Origin: an uncultured Prevotellaceae bacterium
GTDB lineage: Bacteria > Bacteroidota > Bacteroidia > Bacteroidales > Bacteroidaceae
Reading direction: 5' to 3'
NCBI GenBank assembly: GCA_900315095.1
Contig: OMXS01000011.1
Coordinates: 37,314-101,313 of the forward strand
DNA: 64,000 nt
Shown one piece after another: positions 1 through 9,364 of this stretch. The notes under the pieces are model-generated. The model had not been told where the DNA came from, did no database searches, and saw only the letters and a list, made by a program, of their open reading frames with translations. The translations under genes and the position numbers were made by a program. Numbering within the stretch: the stretch's first letter is position 1; every line of letters starts with the position of its first letter.

Positions 1-27
1 AGTCAACCTTCGTAATTCTGAATTCCC

Positions 28-549
28 CTACGCCCACGGATCTTCTGAAACAGGAACACGGATATCGGCAAGGAATCCGAACTGCGTCACAAACCACTGG
101 CCCGTACTAGGCTTCTTGCGAAGGCTGATAGGACGCGCATTGTCTGCACCACCCGACTTAATATATAATGTAGCGAGAGTCTCCACATAAGAATGGGGAT
201 TGCTTGTCACGGTGATAGTGAAGGGTGCCGATGGTTTGTAACCATTCTGCGGTGTTGCGCCAGCGAAGAAAGAACGTGGCTTGTATGTCTTGCCTCCAAG
301 ACGGTCGCGAAGGAACTGAACATCCATAGTGCTCAGCGGACTCGGGCCTTTGAGGAAGTTTATCATCTCCAGCGAGTCCTCGATGTTCTCCTCATAGCGG
401 CACAACGCAGCAACGACAAGCGCAGCAGCCTCATACTCGTCGGTAAGCGCTGCCTGTGGCATCGCCTTCAACTCTTCAATGTTTTTTGGCAGTGTCGTGA
501 ATGTGATGGTCTTCGACTTGTTGCCATTAAGAAAATCTAAAAATCCCAT
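28..549 (-). CDS. Conserved protein, probable DUF6935 family
   Basis: A 173-residue soluble protein without signal peptide or membrane segment. It opens with MGFLDFLNG, and its C-terminal half carries GATPQNGYKPSAPFTITV followed by LYIKSGGADNARPISL and KPSTGQWF, a pattern I associate with the DUF6935 family of gut Bacteroidales. No catalytic motif is visible and the function is unknown. It lies 61 bases downstream of lpxB on the same strand and may be the last gene of that transcript, though nothing links it functionally to lipid A. The family name is from memory; the reading frame itself is secure. Confidence 0.75.
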   Translation of the reverse strand: MGFLDFLNGNKSKTITFTTLPKNIEELKAMPQAALTDEYEAAALVVAALCRYEENIEDSLEMINFLKGPSPLSTMDVQFLRDRLGGKTYKPRSFFAGATPQNGYKPSAPFTITVTSNPHSYVETLATLYIKSGGADNARPISLRKKPSTGQWFVTQFGFLADIRVPVSEDPWA

Positions 550-610
550 GATTCAATGTTTTTAGTTTAGTGTTTAGTATTAAGTGATTATTGTTTAAGA
601 TAAGTCATTG

Positions 611-1753
611 TTATTCTTTACGCAGCAGCGAGAGCATTATGCGGGCTGCCTCGTCGGGCGCATTGTTATGACCAAGAATATTAGCCATGCGCTCATAACC
701 GCTGAGCATTTTCTCTCGGCCATCTCCTCCGGGGAGTATCGAACTGAGATTTGAGCGCAGGTTCTCCTTAGTGAAGGTGTTTGCAACCAGTTCTGGCACC
801 ACCTCTTCATTGGCGATGAGGTTGACAAGCGAGATATACGGCACCTTGATAACCTTCTTGCGCATATAACCGATAAACGCTGGCAATGGGGTCTCGTAAC
901 ACACCACCTGAGGCACACGGAAGAGCGCTGTCTCGAGTGTTGCCGTGCCACTAGTAACTAATGCCGCAGTTGAGTTCATTAAAAGTGCGAACGTCTCATT
1001 TTCCACTATTCGCACAGGGTAGTCGCTAATAAAATCATCGTAATAGCGACGGTCAATGCCAGGAGCACCTGCCAGCACCAGTTGATAGTCGCGAGAATTC
1101 TCATCGGCAGCACTCAACATAGTGGGGAGATTGTCCTTAATCTCCTGCTTGCGACTTCCTGCCAACAAGGCGATTATTGGGCGTTCGTCAAGATTGTGAC
1201 GCTCGCGGAACTGCTCTGGCGTTTCCTCGTAGTTGTTGCGGAAATCCTCCACCTCGGTGGCTGTGGGATTGCCCACGTAATGTATAGGATAGTTGTGCTT
1301 ATTCTCGTAAAAGTCCTTCTCAAAAGGCAAGATGGAGAACATCTCGTCTACATCGCGCTTGATATTCTTGATGCGATACTCCTTCCACGCCCATATCTTT
1401 GGCGAGATATAGTAGTAAACAGGTATGTCCGAATGACGGTGAACATACTTGGCAATATCGAGGTTGAACCCTGGATAATCTACAAGAATCAAGGCATCGG
1501 GATTCCATCTGAGCACGTCGCGCTTGCACATCTTCATGTTCTTCGAGATAGTGCGCAGGTGCAGCAGCACAGGGATGAACCCCATATAGGCAAGGTCGCG
1601 ATAATGACGCACGCGTGTACCGCCCACTCCCGTCATCAGGTCGCCGCCAAAGAAACGGAAGTCAGCATCAGGGTCACGATCGCTGAGCGCCTGCATCAGA
1701 TGGGATGCATGCAGGTCGCCACTTGCTTCGCCTACGATAATATAGTATTTCAT
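611..1753 (-). CDS. lpxB: Lipid-A-disaccharide synthase
   Basis: A GT19-family glycosyltransferase that joins UDP-2,3-diacylglucosamine to lipid X to form the lipid A disaccharide at the cytoplasmic face of the inner membrane. At 380 residues it has the usual length. The N-terminal GEASGD motif (about residues 8-13), YYISPKIWAWKEYR near residue 120 and ALLAGSRKQEI near residue 200 are LpxB signatures. It follows surE by 34 bases on the same strand, a common Bacteroidales pairing, and probably shares the surE promoter. Start ATG gives MKYYIIVGEASGD, as expected for the family. Confidence 0.95.
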   Translation of the reverse strand: MKYYIIVGEASGDLHASHLMQALSDRDPDADFRFFGGDLMTGVGGTRVRHYRDLAYMGFIPVLLHLRTISKNMKMCKRDVLRWNPDALILVDYPGFNLDIAKYVHRHSDIPVYYYISPKIWAWKEYRIKNIKRDVDEMFSILPFEKDFYENKHNYPIHYVGNPTATEVEDFRNNYEETPEQFRERHNLDERPIIALLAGSRKQEIKDNLPTMLSAADENSRDYQLVLAGAPGIDRRYYDDFISDYPVRIVENETFALLMNSTAALVTSGTATLETALFRVPQVVCYETPLPAFIGYMRKKVIKVPYISLVNLIANEEVVPELVANTFTKENLRSNLSSILPGGDGREKMLSGYERMANILGHNNAPDEAARIMLSLLRKE

Positions 1754-1787
1754 GGTTTAGGAGTATAAGAGTATTAGGTTTGGAGTT

Positions 1788-2561
1788 CTATTCAGGGAAT
1801 TGCCACGACTTCATTTGCTCTATCATGGGATAGTTGGTAACATCTATCTGCGTGGGGGTTATTGCCACATAGCCATGCTGCAACGCCCAGTTGTCGGTGT
1901 CCTCCGCCGCGGGCTCGTCATTGGTGTAACTGCCCACCATCCAGTAATAGTCATAACCACGCGGATGAGCGCAGCGAACGGTCTCGTTTCCCCACGTCCC
2001 TTTGGCCATTCGACACACCTTTACACCACTATATTTCTCCACTACAGGGAAGTTGATGTTCAGGCAAACACCAAGTGGCAATCCCTCTTTCAGCACGCGC
2101 TGGGTGACATATCTCACAATGGGAGTCATCAACGAGAAGTCGGCATCGGGGTTATGGTCGCACAGCGAGAACGCCACAGAGGGGATATATTTCATGCATC
2201 CTTCAAAGGTAACGCCCATAGTGCCCGAATAATGGACATTCACCGAAGCATTGTCTCCATGGTTGATGCCGCCTATTATCATGTCGGGACGGCGTGTGAG
2301 TATATTGTCAAGCGCCATCTTAACGCAGTCGACAGGAGTGCCGTTGCATGACCACACCTGCAGTCCCTCCTCTTCATGCTGTTTCTCCAAGACAAGCGGT
2401 AGTGTTGCCGAGAAGGCACAGGAGTACCCAGAGCGCGCAGAATCAGGCGCACATACAAGGATGTCGGCAAAGTCGCGAATCATATCTATGAGGCTTGCCA
2501 AACCCTTTGAACTGTAGCCGTCATCATTCGAAATAAGTATTAACGGTCTGTTATTTTTCAT
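1788..2561 (-). CDS. surE: 5'/3'-nucleotidase SurE
   Basis: A metal-dependent survival-protein nucleotidase that dephosphorylates nucleoside monophosphates. The N-terminal ISNDDGYSS carries the metal-binding Asp pair; GTPVDCVKMAL and GGINHGDNASVNVHYSGT are further family blocks. The frame extends upstream to 2633, but a good promoter (TTTG, 19 bases, TACTTTTG on this strand) lies at 2583-2613 inside that extension. The start is therefore placed at the ATG giving MKNNRPLILISNDDG, which yields 257 residues, the normal SurE size. First gene of a leftward surE-lpxB unit, divergent from parA. Confidence 0.93.
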   Translation of the reverse strand: MKNNRPLILISNDDGYSSKGLASLIDMIRDFADILVCAPDSARSGYSCAFSATLPLVLEKQHEEEGLQVWSCNGTPVDCVKMALDNILTRRPDMIIGGINHGDNASVNVHYSGTMGVTFEGCMKYIPSVAFSLCDHNPDADFSLMTPIVRYVTQRVLKEGLPLGVCLNINFPVVEKYSGVKVCRMAKGTWGNETVRCAHPRGYDYYWMVGSYTNDEPAAEDTDNWALQHGYVAITPTQIDVTNYPMIEQMKSWQFPE

Positions 2562-2582
2562 AAAAAACTTAATCTTTCGGTG

Positions 2583-2613
2583 CAAAAGTAGTAAAAAATC
2601 GCCATTTTTCAAA
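2583..2613 (-). promoter_or_regulatory. Promoter of surE-lpxB
   Basis: On the minus strand a -33 TTTG (2610-2613) is followed after exactly 19 bases by a -7 TACTTTTG (2583-2590), matching the Bacteroidetes primary sigma consensus. The surE start codon lies 21 bases downstream, so the leader is very short. Confidence 0.75.
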
Positions 2614-2622
2614 TTATTTATG

Positions 2623-2630
2623 TAACTTTG
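2623..2630 (+). promoter_or_regulatory. -7 element upstream of parA
   Basis: TAACTTTG fits the Bacteroidetes -7 consensus TAnnTTTG. No convincing TTTG is seen at -33. It lies back to back with the surE promoter, so the 70-base stretch between them works in both directions. Confidence 0.55.
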
Positions 2631-2746
2631 CAAGATAATTTAGGACTTTATGTTCCTAAATGGTCGAAAAAGACTGTATTACGTAGGGATAAATGGCTCA
2701 TGGTATGCAAATACCAAAGGGCAAAGTAACAAAGAACAAGAAAGAA

Positions 2747-3511
2747 ATGGGAAAAATCATTGCATTAGCCAACCAGAAAGGTGGCGTGGGCAAGACTACA
2801 ACGAGCATTAACCTGGCAGCATCGCTTGCCACACTTGAGAAGAAGGTGCTTATCGTTGACGCGGACCCTCAGGCGAACGCGTCAAGCGGATTAGGCGTCG
2901 ACCTCAACGAGGTGGAATGCTCACTATACGAATGTATCATCGACGGAGCAGATGTTCGCGACGCGATGTACACCACAGATATTGAGACTCTGGACATCAT
3001 CCCAAGTCATATAGACCTCGTGGGAGCAGAGATTGAGATGCTCAACCTTCAGCAACGAGAGCGTGTGATAAAGAAAATCCTTGACCCGATAAAGGACGAG
3101 TACGACTATATTCTTATCGACTGCTCGCCGTCACTGGGACTTATCACGGTGAATGCCCTTACGGCTGCCGACTCGGTGATAATACCTGTGCAGTGCGAGT
3201 ATTTCGCTTTGGAAGGCATCAGCAAACTCCTTAACACAATAAGGATTATCAAGAGCAAACTGAACCCGCAACTCGAGATTGAGGGATTCCTGCTCACGAT
3301 GTACGACAGTCGTCTGCGTCTGGCACGCCAGATATACGACGAGGTGAAACGCCACTTCCAGGAACTGGTATTTAAAACGGTCATCCAGCGCAACGTGAAG
3401 TTGTCTGAGGCTCCCAGTCATGGTCTTCCTGTAATTCTTTACGATGCTGAATCGACGGGAACAAAGAACCATCTGGCACTGGCAAAGGAGATTATCAATA
3501 AGAACAAATAA
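2747..3511 (+). CDS. parA: Chromosome partitioning ATPase ParA/Soj
   Basis: A 254-residue ParA-family ATPase that acts with ParB in chromosome origin segregation. It begins MGKIIALANQKGGVGKTT, containing the deviant Walker A motif; VDADPQANASSGLG and LIDCSPSLGLITVNAL are the A-prime and Walker B regions. The frame is open back to 2693, but the family N-terminus starts at the ATG chosen here, so the extra 18 residues (MAHGMQIPKG and so on) are probably leader. parB follows after 82 bases. Confidence 0.95.
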   Translation: MGKIIALANQKGGVGKTTTSINLAASLATLEKKVLIVDADPQANASSGLGVDLNEVECSLYECIIDGADVRDAMYTTDIETLDIIPSHIDLVGAEIEMLNLQQRERVIKKILDPIKDEYDYILIDCSPSLGLITVNALTAADSVIIPVQCEYFALEGISKLLNTIRIIKSKLNPQLEIEGFLLTMYDSRLRLARQIYDEVKRHFQELVFKTVIQRNVKLSEAPSHGLPVILYDAESTGTKNHLALAKEIINKNK

Positions 3512-3593
3512 AGATGTTGGGTGACAGGTGTTGGGTGACGGTTATCGCCCAAGCCATGTTTTTCGCCCAACAAAAAGCATATAATAATAGAAA

Positions 3594-4493
3594 ATGGCAG
3601 TTAGAAAGAAATATGGCGCATCAAGCCACAACGCGCTTGGCAGAGGACTCGATGCACTGATCTCTACCGACGAGGTGAAAACTCAGGGATCGTCAACGAT
3701 AAACGAGATTCCTATATCACAAATTGAGGCTAACCCCAACCAGCCGCGCCGCGATTTCGACCAGGAGGCGCTGCAGGAACTGGCGCAAAGCATCAAGGAG
3801 ATAGGTATCGTGAGCCCTATCACGCTGAGACAGATAAGCGAAAACCGCTTCCAGATAATAGCAGGCGAGCGCCGCTGGAGAGCCTCGCAAATAGTTGGCT
3901 TGCAGGCAATTCCAGCATACATACGCACCACCAACGACGAGAATGTCATGGAAATGGCTCTCGTGGAGAACATTCAGCGCGAGGACTTGAACGCCATCGA
4001 GATAGCGCTGGCATACCAGCACCTGCTGGAGAACACCGGAATGACACAGGAGAAAGTGGCGGAGCGCGTGGGCAAGAGCCGCACGGCAGTCACCAACCAC
4101 CTGCGTCTGCTGAAACTACCTGCACAAGTGCAGATGGCGCTTCAGAAGAAAGAGATAGACATGGGGCACGCCCGCGCATTGCTCGCCATCGACAGTCCGT
4201 CGCAGCAATTGCGCGTGTTCCGCGACATACAGAAGAACGGTTACTCGGTGAGACAGGTGGAAACGCTCGTCAAGAAGATTAACGAGGGCGAGGAAGACGG
4301 TGAGAAACGTCCTGTGAAAAAGCAGCCCGCTATGCCCAAGGGTATTGCTTCGCTCCGAGACAAACTGTCGGAGATGTTCAGCAGCAAGGTGGAAATGACA
4401 TGCTCTGCCAAAGGAAAAGGCAAGATTACCATACCTTTCGGCAACGAGAAAGAACTGGAACGCATCATGGGTGTGTTCGAGAAACTGAAATAG
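3594..4493 (+). CDS. parB: Chromosome partitioning protein ParB
   Basis: A 299-residue ParB CTPase/DNA-binding protein. The N-terminal RKKYGASSHNALGRGLDAL is the ParA-contact tail; the ParB/Srx fold (about residues 37-125) includes the nucleotide-binding GERRWRAS; a helix-turn-helix TQEKVAERVGKSRTAVTNH sits near residue 155; the C-terminus after residue 240 would dimerise. It should load at parS sites and be moved by the ParA encoded just upstream. No parS-like palindrome was recognised in this window. Confidence 0.95.
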   Translation: MAVRKKYGASSHNALGRGLDALISTDEVKTQGSSTINEIPISQIEANPNQPRRDFDQEALQELAQSIKEIGIVSPITLRQISENRFQIIAGERRWRASQIVGLQAIPAYIRTTNDENVMEMALVENIQREDLNAIEIALAYQHLLENTGMTQEKVAERVGKSRTAVTNHLRLLKLPAQVQMALQKKEIDMGHARALLAIDSPSQQLRVFRDIQKNGYSVRQVETLVKKINEGEEDGEKRPVKKQPAMPKGIASLRDKLSEMFSSKVEMTCSAKGKGKITIPFGNEKELERIMGVFEKLK

Positions 4494-4502
4494 AAAACGG
4501 TC

Positions 4503-5273
4503 GTGAGAATACTGCTGAACCATATAACAAGGATTGTGGCAGTGGCATTCGTTGCCATTGCGGGATTCGCCATCGATGCCAAAGCACAGGTGGAGACCGA
4601 CAGCACGTTCATCTTCAACTACAATCCAGAATGGAATGCTTCCGACGCTAATGTCGATCCTAACATCGACATCATAGACTTCGACTCCACAGATGTGGAA
4701 GAAAAGACACCACTTGCAGCAGACAGGCGCAACCACAAAAATAAACGCGAGAAAAGAGACTGGAGCACTTGGCGCCCAGACACGAAAAAAGCCTTGTGGC
4801 TCGCCATCGTTCTGCCTGGTGCAGGCCAGATATACAACCGCAAATACTGGAAACTGCCAATAGTATATGGAGGTTTCATTGGCTGTATCTACGCCATGCG
4901 CTGGAACAACATGATGTATAACGACTACTCGCAGGCATATATCGACATCATGGACAACGACCCTCAGACGCAGAGCTACAACCAGTTCCTGCACCTCGGG
5001 GCGCAAATAACCGAAAGCAACAAGACGAGATACCAAGACCTGTTCAGACGCAGGAAGGACTACTACCGCCGCTATCGCGACCTGAGTTTCTTCATCCTTA
5101 TAGGTGTCTACGCGCTCTCGGTAATCGATGCATATGTCGATGCCTCGCTGTCCGACTTTGATATCTCGCCCGACCTTAGCATGAGGATAGAGCCAGCGGT
5201 GATAAACAGCGGAATATATCAAAATCCGTTGAAGTCGGCAGCGATAGGACTCAACTGCTCGCTCACGTTCTGA
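4503..5273 (+). CDS. DUF5683 membrane protein downstream of parB
   Basis: A 256-residue envelope protein of the DUF5683 family, which commonly follows parB in Bacteroidetes. A signal-like segment (IVAVAFVAIAGFAIDAKAQ) is followed by a charged spacer, then WLAIVLPGAGQIYNRKYWKLPIVYGG, a hydrophobic P-G-A-G-Q block typical of the family, and a second membrane segment FFILIGVYALSVIDAY near residue 200. It starts with GTG nine bases after the parB stop, so it is probably co-transcribed with parAB. The function is not known; the position suggests a link to chromosome segregation or envelope growth. Confidence 0.85.
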   Translation: MRILLNHITRIVAVAFVAIAGFAIDAKAQVETDSTFIFNYNPEWNASDANVDPNIDIIDFDSTDVEEKTPLAADRRNHKNKREKRDWSTWRPDTKKALWLAIVLPGAGQIYNRKYWKLPIVYGGFIGCIYAMRWNNMMYNDYSQAYIDIMDNDPQTQSYNQFLHLGAQITESNKTRYQDLFRRRKDYYRRYRDLSFFILIGVYALSVIDAYVDASLSDFDISPDLSMRIEPAVINSGIYQNPLKSAAIGLNCSLTF

Positions 5274-5351
5274 CAAATCACATCATGCCTTTTCATAGGC
5301 ACGATATTAACCCTTTGATAAAAGAAGAAAACAATAATACAAACGACAGAT

Positions 5352-6908
5352 ATGAAGAAAAGACTTTTTTTAATTATTGCCGCAATGTTTACCGTCAGTT
5401 TCTCTGCCTTCGCGCAGTATGACGACGAGTACGAAATCGTGGTGACAGATGCCAACGGTCGCCAGCAAGAGATAGACATCCCGGAAGCAATGACGCTCGA
5501 GGTGGACAGTCTTCTCAATCTTTATTATTCGAAAAATTTCATCGAAGACGATGGAAGCTGCACCACAAGCAGCAGCGACCCAGAGTTCAGCGACCAGGAA
5601 TACATCGACAGGCTCAACCGTCTGCCATACGTTGTTCCAATGCCTTACAACGAGATAGTAAGGAAATTTATCGACCGCTACACTAAAACCGGCCGCCGCT
5701 CGGTGGGTTATATGATTGCAGCGATGAACTTCTACACCCCGATTTTCGAGCAAGCGCTCGAGACTTTTGGCGTGCCACTCGAGATGAAGTACCTCCCTGT
5801 AATCGAGTCAGGTCTTAATCCTTCTGCTCGTTCTAGTGCAGGAGCAGCTGGCTTGTGGCAGTTTATGCTGCAGTCGGGCAAGCGATATGGTCTGAGAGTG
5901 AACTCTCTCGTTGACGACCGTTGCGACCCCATCAAGTCTTCTTACGCCGCTGCCGAGTTGCTTAGCGACCTCTATCGCGTCTTTGGCGACTGGCATCTAG
6001 CACTGGCTGCTTACAACTGCGGTCCAGAGAACGTGAACCGCGCCATCCACCGCGCTGGTGGCAGCAAGGACTACTGGACCATCTACCAGTACTTGCCACG
6101 CGAGACTCGCGGTTATGTACCTGCATTCATCGCAGCAAACTACGTGATGAACTACTACTGCGAGCACAACATCTGCCCTATGCGCTCTACTCTGCCTGAG
6201 AAAGCAGACACCGTTATGGTTGACCGTGACATCACCTTCAAGACCATCTCTGATGTTTGCGGCATCTCGATAGAACAACTGCGCGCGCTGAACCCTCAGT
6301 ACCGTCGCGACGTGGTGAACGGAAGCAGCGAACCATCGGCAATCAGTCTGCCGCCATCTAAGGTGCTCACATTCATCGACAACCAGCAGAAGATTTACGA
6401 CCAGTCGTCGAGCGTGACTTTCACCGACTATGCCGACGCCACGAACTACACCAGTTTCTCGGATTACCAGAAACCGCGCTCAAGTTACAATTATTCTGAA
6501 TCGTCATATACAGCACCGCGACGCACTTACACTCAGCCACGACAGAGTTACAGCGCACCGCGACACAGTTACTCAAGCAGAGGAAGCCGCGCCTACACTG
6601 CAGGCAAACGCAGTTACTACAGCGGTAGAGGAAGGGCTGCAAAGAGCCGTCGCCATGCAGTAACAAAACGCGGAAGGGCACAGGCTTCGACAAGTGTCAA
6701 GAGTTCAAGAAGACATCGCGGAGCAGCAGCAAGTAGCAGTAAGAAATCTACACGCCGCAAGCAGACGACGCAGAGCGTGACCATCAAGAAGGGCGAAACA
6801 CTTTCTGGAATAGCACGCAAGCACGGAACATCCGTGAAGAAACTGCAGCAGCTGAACGGCATCAAGGGTTCGAACATCCGCGCCGGAAAGCAAATCAGGG
6901 TGAAATAA
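5352..6908 (+). CDS. mltD: Membrane-bound lytic murein transglycosylase D with LysM
   Basis: An exported peptidoglycan-cleaving enzyme of 518 residues. In order: a signal peptide ending near SFSAFAQ; a lytic transglycosylase domain (about residues 135-260) with catalytic Glu in VIESGLNPSARS, then GAAGLWQFM and AYNCGPENVNRAI; a long Tyr/Ser/Arg-rich linker (about 365-470); and one LysM repeat (KKGETLSGIARKHGTSVKKL) at the C-terminus for glycan binding. The usual family member carries one or two LysM domains. It lies 78 bases after the DUF5683 gene, so it may belong to the same transcript, and it is followed by a strong hairpin terminator. Confidence 0.93.
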   Translation: MKKRLFLIIAAMFTVSFSAFAQYDDEYEIVVTDANGRQQEIDIPEAMTLEVDSLLNLYYSKNFIEDDGSCTTSSSDPEFSDQEYIDRLNRLPYVVPMPYNEIVRKFIDRYTKTGRRSVGYMIAAMNFYTPIFEQALETFGVPLEMKYLPVIESGLNPSARSSAGAAGLWQFMLQSGKRYGLRVNSLVDDRCDPIKSSYAAAELLSDLYRVFGDWHLALAAYNCGPENVNRAIHRAGGSKDYWTIYQYLPRETRGYVPAFIAANYVMNYYCEHNICPMRSTLPEKADTVMVDRDITFKTISDVCGISIEQLRALNPQYRRDVVNGSSEPSAISLPPSKVLTFIDNQQKIYDQSSSVTFTDYADATNYTSFSDYQKPRSSYNYSESSYTAPRRTYTQPRQSYSAPRHSYSSRGSRAYTAGKRSYYSGRGRAAKSRRHAVTKRGRAQASTSVKSSRRHRGAAASSSKKSTRRKQTTQSVTIKKGETLSGIARKHGTSVKKLQQLNGIKGSNIRAGKQIRVK

Positions 6909-6918
6909 AATCCAAGAC

Positions 6919-6964
6919 ATTTAAGGTATGGACATGCGCTCTTGAGCATGCTCATACCTTAAAT
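6919..6964 (+). terminator. Terminator after mltD
   Basis: A 12-bp perfect outer stem (6919-6930 with 6953-6964, arm ATTTAAGGTATG) encloses a smaller CATGC/GCATG stem and is followed by TGTTTT. It begins 10 bases after the mltD stop. Confidence 0.75.
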
Positions 6965-7075
6965 TGTTTTATACACCACCCCACAACTATCATTCACACC
7001 TTATTAATATATACGCGCGCGAAAAGCGGCGCGCCGATACACACTAACTAACTTGAAGAAGAAAGGGACACATCT

Positions 7076-9361
7076 ATGGAAGAGCAGATAAACATTGACA
7101 TTACACGCGAAGAGGCAGAAGAGAAACTGGTGAACGACGCTTTCCAACACTTGCTGGAAAGTTATCTGGCATCACGCCACCGCAAGAAAGTTGATATCAT
7201 CACCAAGGCTTTCAACTTCGCTAAGCAGGCACACAAGGGAGTGAAAAGACTCTCGGGCGAGCCTTACATCATGCACCCCATTGCCGTAGCACAAATAGCA
7301 TGCGAGGAAATGGGACTCGGCTCTACGAGTATCTGCTCTTCACTATTGCACGATGTGGTGGAAGACACCGACTACACCGTGGAGGACATAGAGAACATCT
7401 TCGGAAAGAAAATTGCGCAAATCGTTGACGGCCTGACAAAAATCTCTGGCGGAATCTTCGGAGAACAAGCATCAGCACAGGCAGAGAACTTCAAAAAACT
7501 GCTGCTAACGATGAGCGATGACATACGCGTCATCTTAATAAAGATTTGCGACCGACTCCACAACATGCGTACTCTGGAAAGCCAGCCGGCAAACAAGCAG
7601 TACAAGATTGCTGGTGAGACGCTATACATCTACGCACCGCTCGCTAACCGCCTGGGACTCAACAAGATAAAGACCGAGCTTGAGAACCTCAGTTTTAAGT
7701 TCGAGCATCCCGAAGAATACAGTTCAATCGTTAGGAAGTTGCAGTCTACCAGCAGCAAGCGCGATGACCTCTTCGAGAAATTCACAGCACCTATTCGCGA
7801 GGAACTCGATGCAATGGGCATCAAGTATGAGATAAAGGCGCGAGTGAAAAGTCCCTATTCCATCTGGAACAAGATGCAGAGCAAGCATGTCACCTTCGAT
7901 GAAATATATGACATCCTCGCTGTGCGCATCATATTCAGTCCAAACAAGCGGGAGAACGAAATCAACGAGTGTTTCAACATTTACGTTGCCATAAGCAAAC
8001 TCTACAAGGCCCATCCAGGGCGTCTGCGCGACTGGCTCAGTCACCCGAAAGCCAATGGTTATCAGGCACTTCACGTCACTCTTATGTCCAAACAAGGACG
8101 ATGGATAGAAGTGCAGATACGAAGCGACCGCATGAACGAGATTGCCGAGCAGGGTTTTGCAGCACATTGGAAATACAAAGACGGCGGCGGCGAGTACACC
8201 GAAGACGAGACCGACCTCAACGACTTGCTGCGCACGATAAAGGAAATCCTCGACGACCCGCAGCCAAACGCTATGGACTTCCTCGACGCCATCAAGATGA
8301 ACCTCTTCGCAACGGAGATTTTCGTCTTCACGCCAAAGGGCGAGATAAAGACCATGCCCACAGGATGCACAGCACTCGACTTCGCGTTCCAGATACACAC
8401 CTTCCTCGGAAGCCACTGCATAGGGGCAAAGGTGAACCACAAACTGGTGCCGCTGAGCCATAAACTGCAAAGTGGAGACCAGGTGGAGATACTTACAAGT
8501 AACTCGCAGCATGTAAGCCCCGAGTGGGTGAACTTCGTGGAAACAGCAAAGGCAAAGAACAAGATTCTCGCCATACTGCGCCGCGACGGACGTGAGATAC
8601 AGAAGAAGGGAGAGGCTGTGCTCAAAGAGTTCCTGAAGCGTTACGACATGGAACCAACGCTATCGGTGCTCGACAAACTCTGCGAACTGCACGAGGTGAG
8701 AAAGCACGAGACGCTGTTCCAGGACCTCGGTAGCAAGAAGATAATCCTTGGCGACCGCGACATCGACGAACTGCGGGGTAAGAACAAGAAGCAGAGCAAC
8801 GGCGGTTGGCGACGCTATGTGCCGTTCCTGAACAGCAAGGACAAGACGGTGGTAAAGCCTGAAAAGGTGGAACACGCTGGCGGACTCTTCGTGGTACCGA
8901 AAGACATGAACCGCAAAAAGCCCATATTCCTCACCGACGAGAACATCGGGCAATACATTTTCAAAGATTGCTGTCATGCTATTCCTGGCGACGACATACT
9001 GGGTTTCATCACCAGCGATAACCACATAGAGATTCACAAACGCTCGTGCAACATAGCATCGAAACTGAAATCGAGCTACGGCAACCGCATCCTCGACGCC
9101 AAGTGGCGCATGGGCAAGCGCTTGTTCTTCGACGCCACCATCCAGATAAGAGGCATCGACCGCATCGGAATGCTCAGCGACATCTCGCAGGTGATTTCCG
9201 CACAGCACGGCATCAACATCCGCAAAATCGTCATCAGTTGCGAAGAGAGCATCTTCGACGGTTCACTTGAGATGCGCATTCACGACCGCGACGACGTGCA
9301 GACCATTATTAAGGCTCTGAAGAAAATCAACGGCATATCAGAAGTTAACGAGATAATATAG
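7076..9361 (+). CDS. rel: Bifunctional (p)ppGpp synthetase/hydrolase (RelA/SpoT homologue)
   Basis: A 761-residue stringent-response enzyme. The N-terminal HD hydrolase domain (about 50-190) keeps the HDVVEDT metal motif, so hydrolysis is likely intact. The synthetase domain (about 240-350) contains RLRDWLSHPKANGYQALH. A TGS domain (about 405-470; EIFVFTPKGEIKTMPTGCTA) and a C-terminal ACT domain (about 680-755; DRIGMLSDISQVISAQHGIN) complete the long RSH layout. It begins after the mltD terminator, in its own unit with a GC-rich leader (7012-7036). The pectinesterase gene starts only 3 bases after its stop. Confidence 0.93.
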   Translation: MEEQINIDITREEAEEKLVNDAFQHLLESYLASRHRKKVDIITKAFNFAKQAHKGVKRLSGEPYIMHPIAVAQIACEEMGLGSTSICSSLLHDVVEDTDYTVEDIENIFGKKIAQIVDGLTKISGGIFGEQASAQAENFKKLLLTMSDDIRVILIKICDRLHNMRTLESQPANKQYKIAGETLYIYAPLANRLGLNKIKTELENLSFKFEHPEEYSSIVRKLQSTSSKRDDLFEKFTAPIREELDAMGIKYEIKARVKSPYSIWNKMQSKHVTFDEIYDILAVRIIFSPNKRENEINECFNIYVAISKLYKAHPGRLRDWLSHPKANGYQALHVTLMSKQGRWIEVQIRSDRMNEIAEQGFAAHWKYKDGGGEYTEDETDLNDLLRTIKEILDDPQPNAMDFLDAIKMNLFATEIFVFTPKGEIKTMPTGCTALDFAFQIHTFLGSHCIGAKVNHKLVPLSHKLQSGDQVEILTSNSQHVSPEWVNFVETAKAKNKILAILRRDGREIQKKGEAVLKEFLKRYDMEPTLSVLDKLCELHEVRKHETLFQDLGSKKIILGDRDIDELRGKNKKQSNGGWRRYVPFLNSKDKTVVKPEKVEHAGGLFVVPKDMNRKKPIFLTDENIGQYIFKDCCHAIPGDDILGFITSDNHIEIHKRSCNIASKLKSSYGNRILDAKWRMGKRLFFDATIQIRGIDRIGMLSDISQVISAQHGINIRKIVISCEESIFDGSLEMRIHDRDDVQTIIKALKKINGISEVNEII

Positions 9362-9364
9362 AAA

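Noticed and set aside
2560-4500. Searched for a parS site near parAB
   Set aside because: No GTTTCAC/GTGAAAC-type palindrome was found in or around the operon.
4116-5276. Long minus-strand frame (386 codons) opposite parB and the DUF5683 gene
   Set aside because: It lies antisense to two confidently assigned genes, shows no recognisable domain and has codon-shadow composition.
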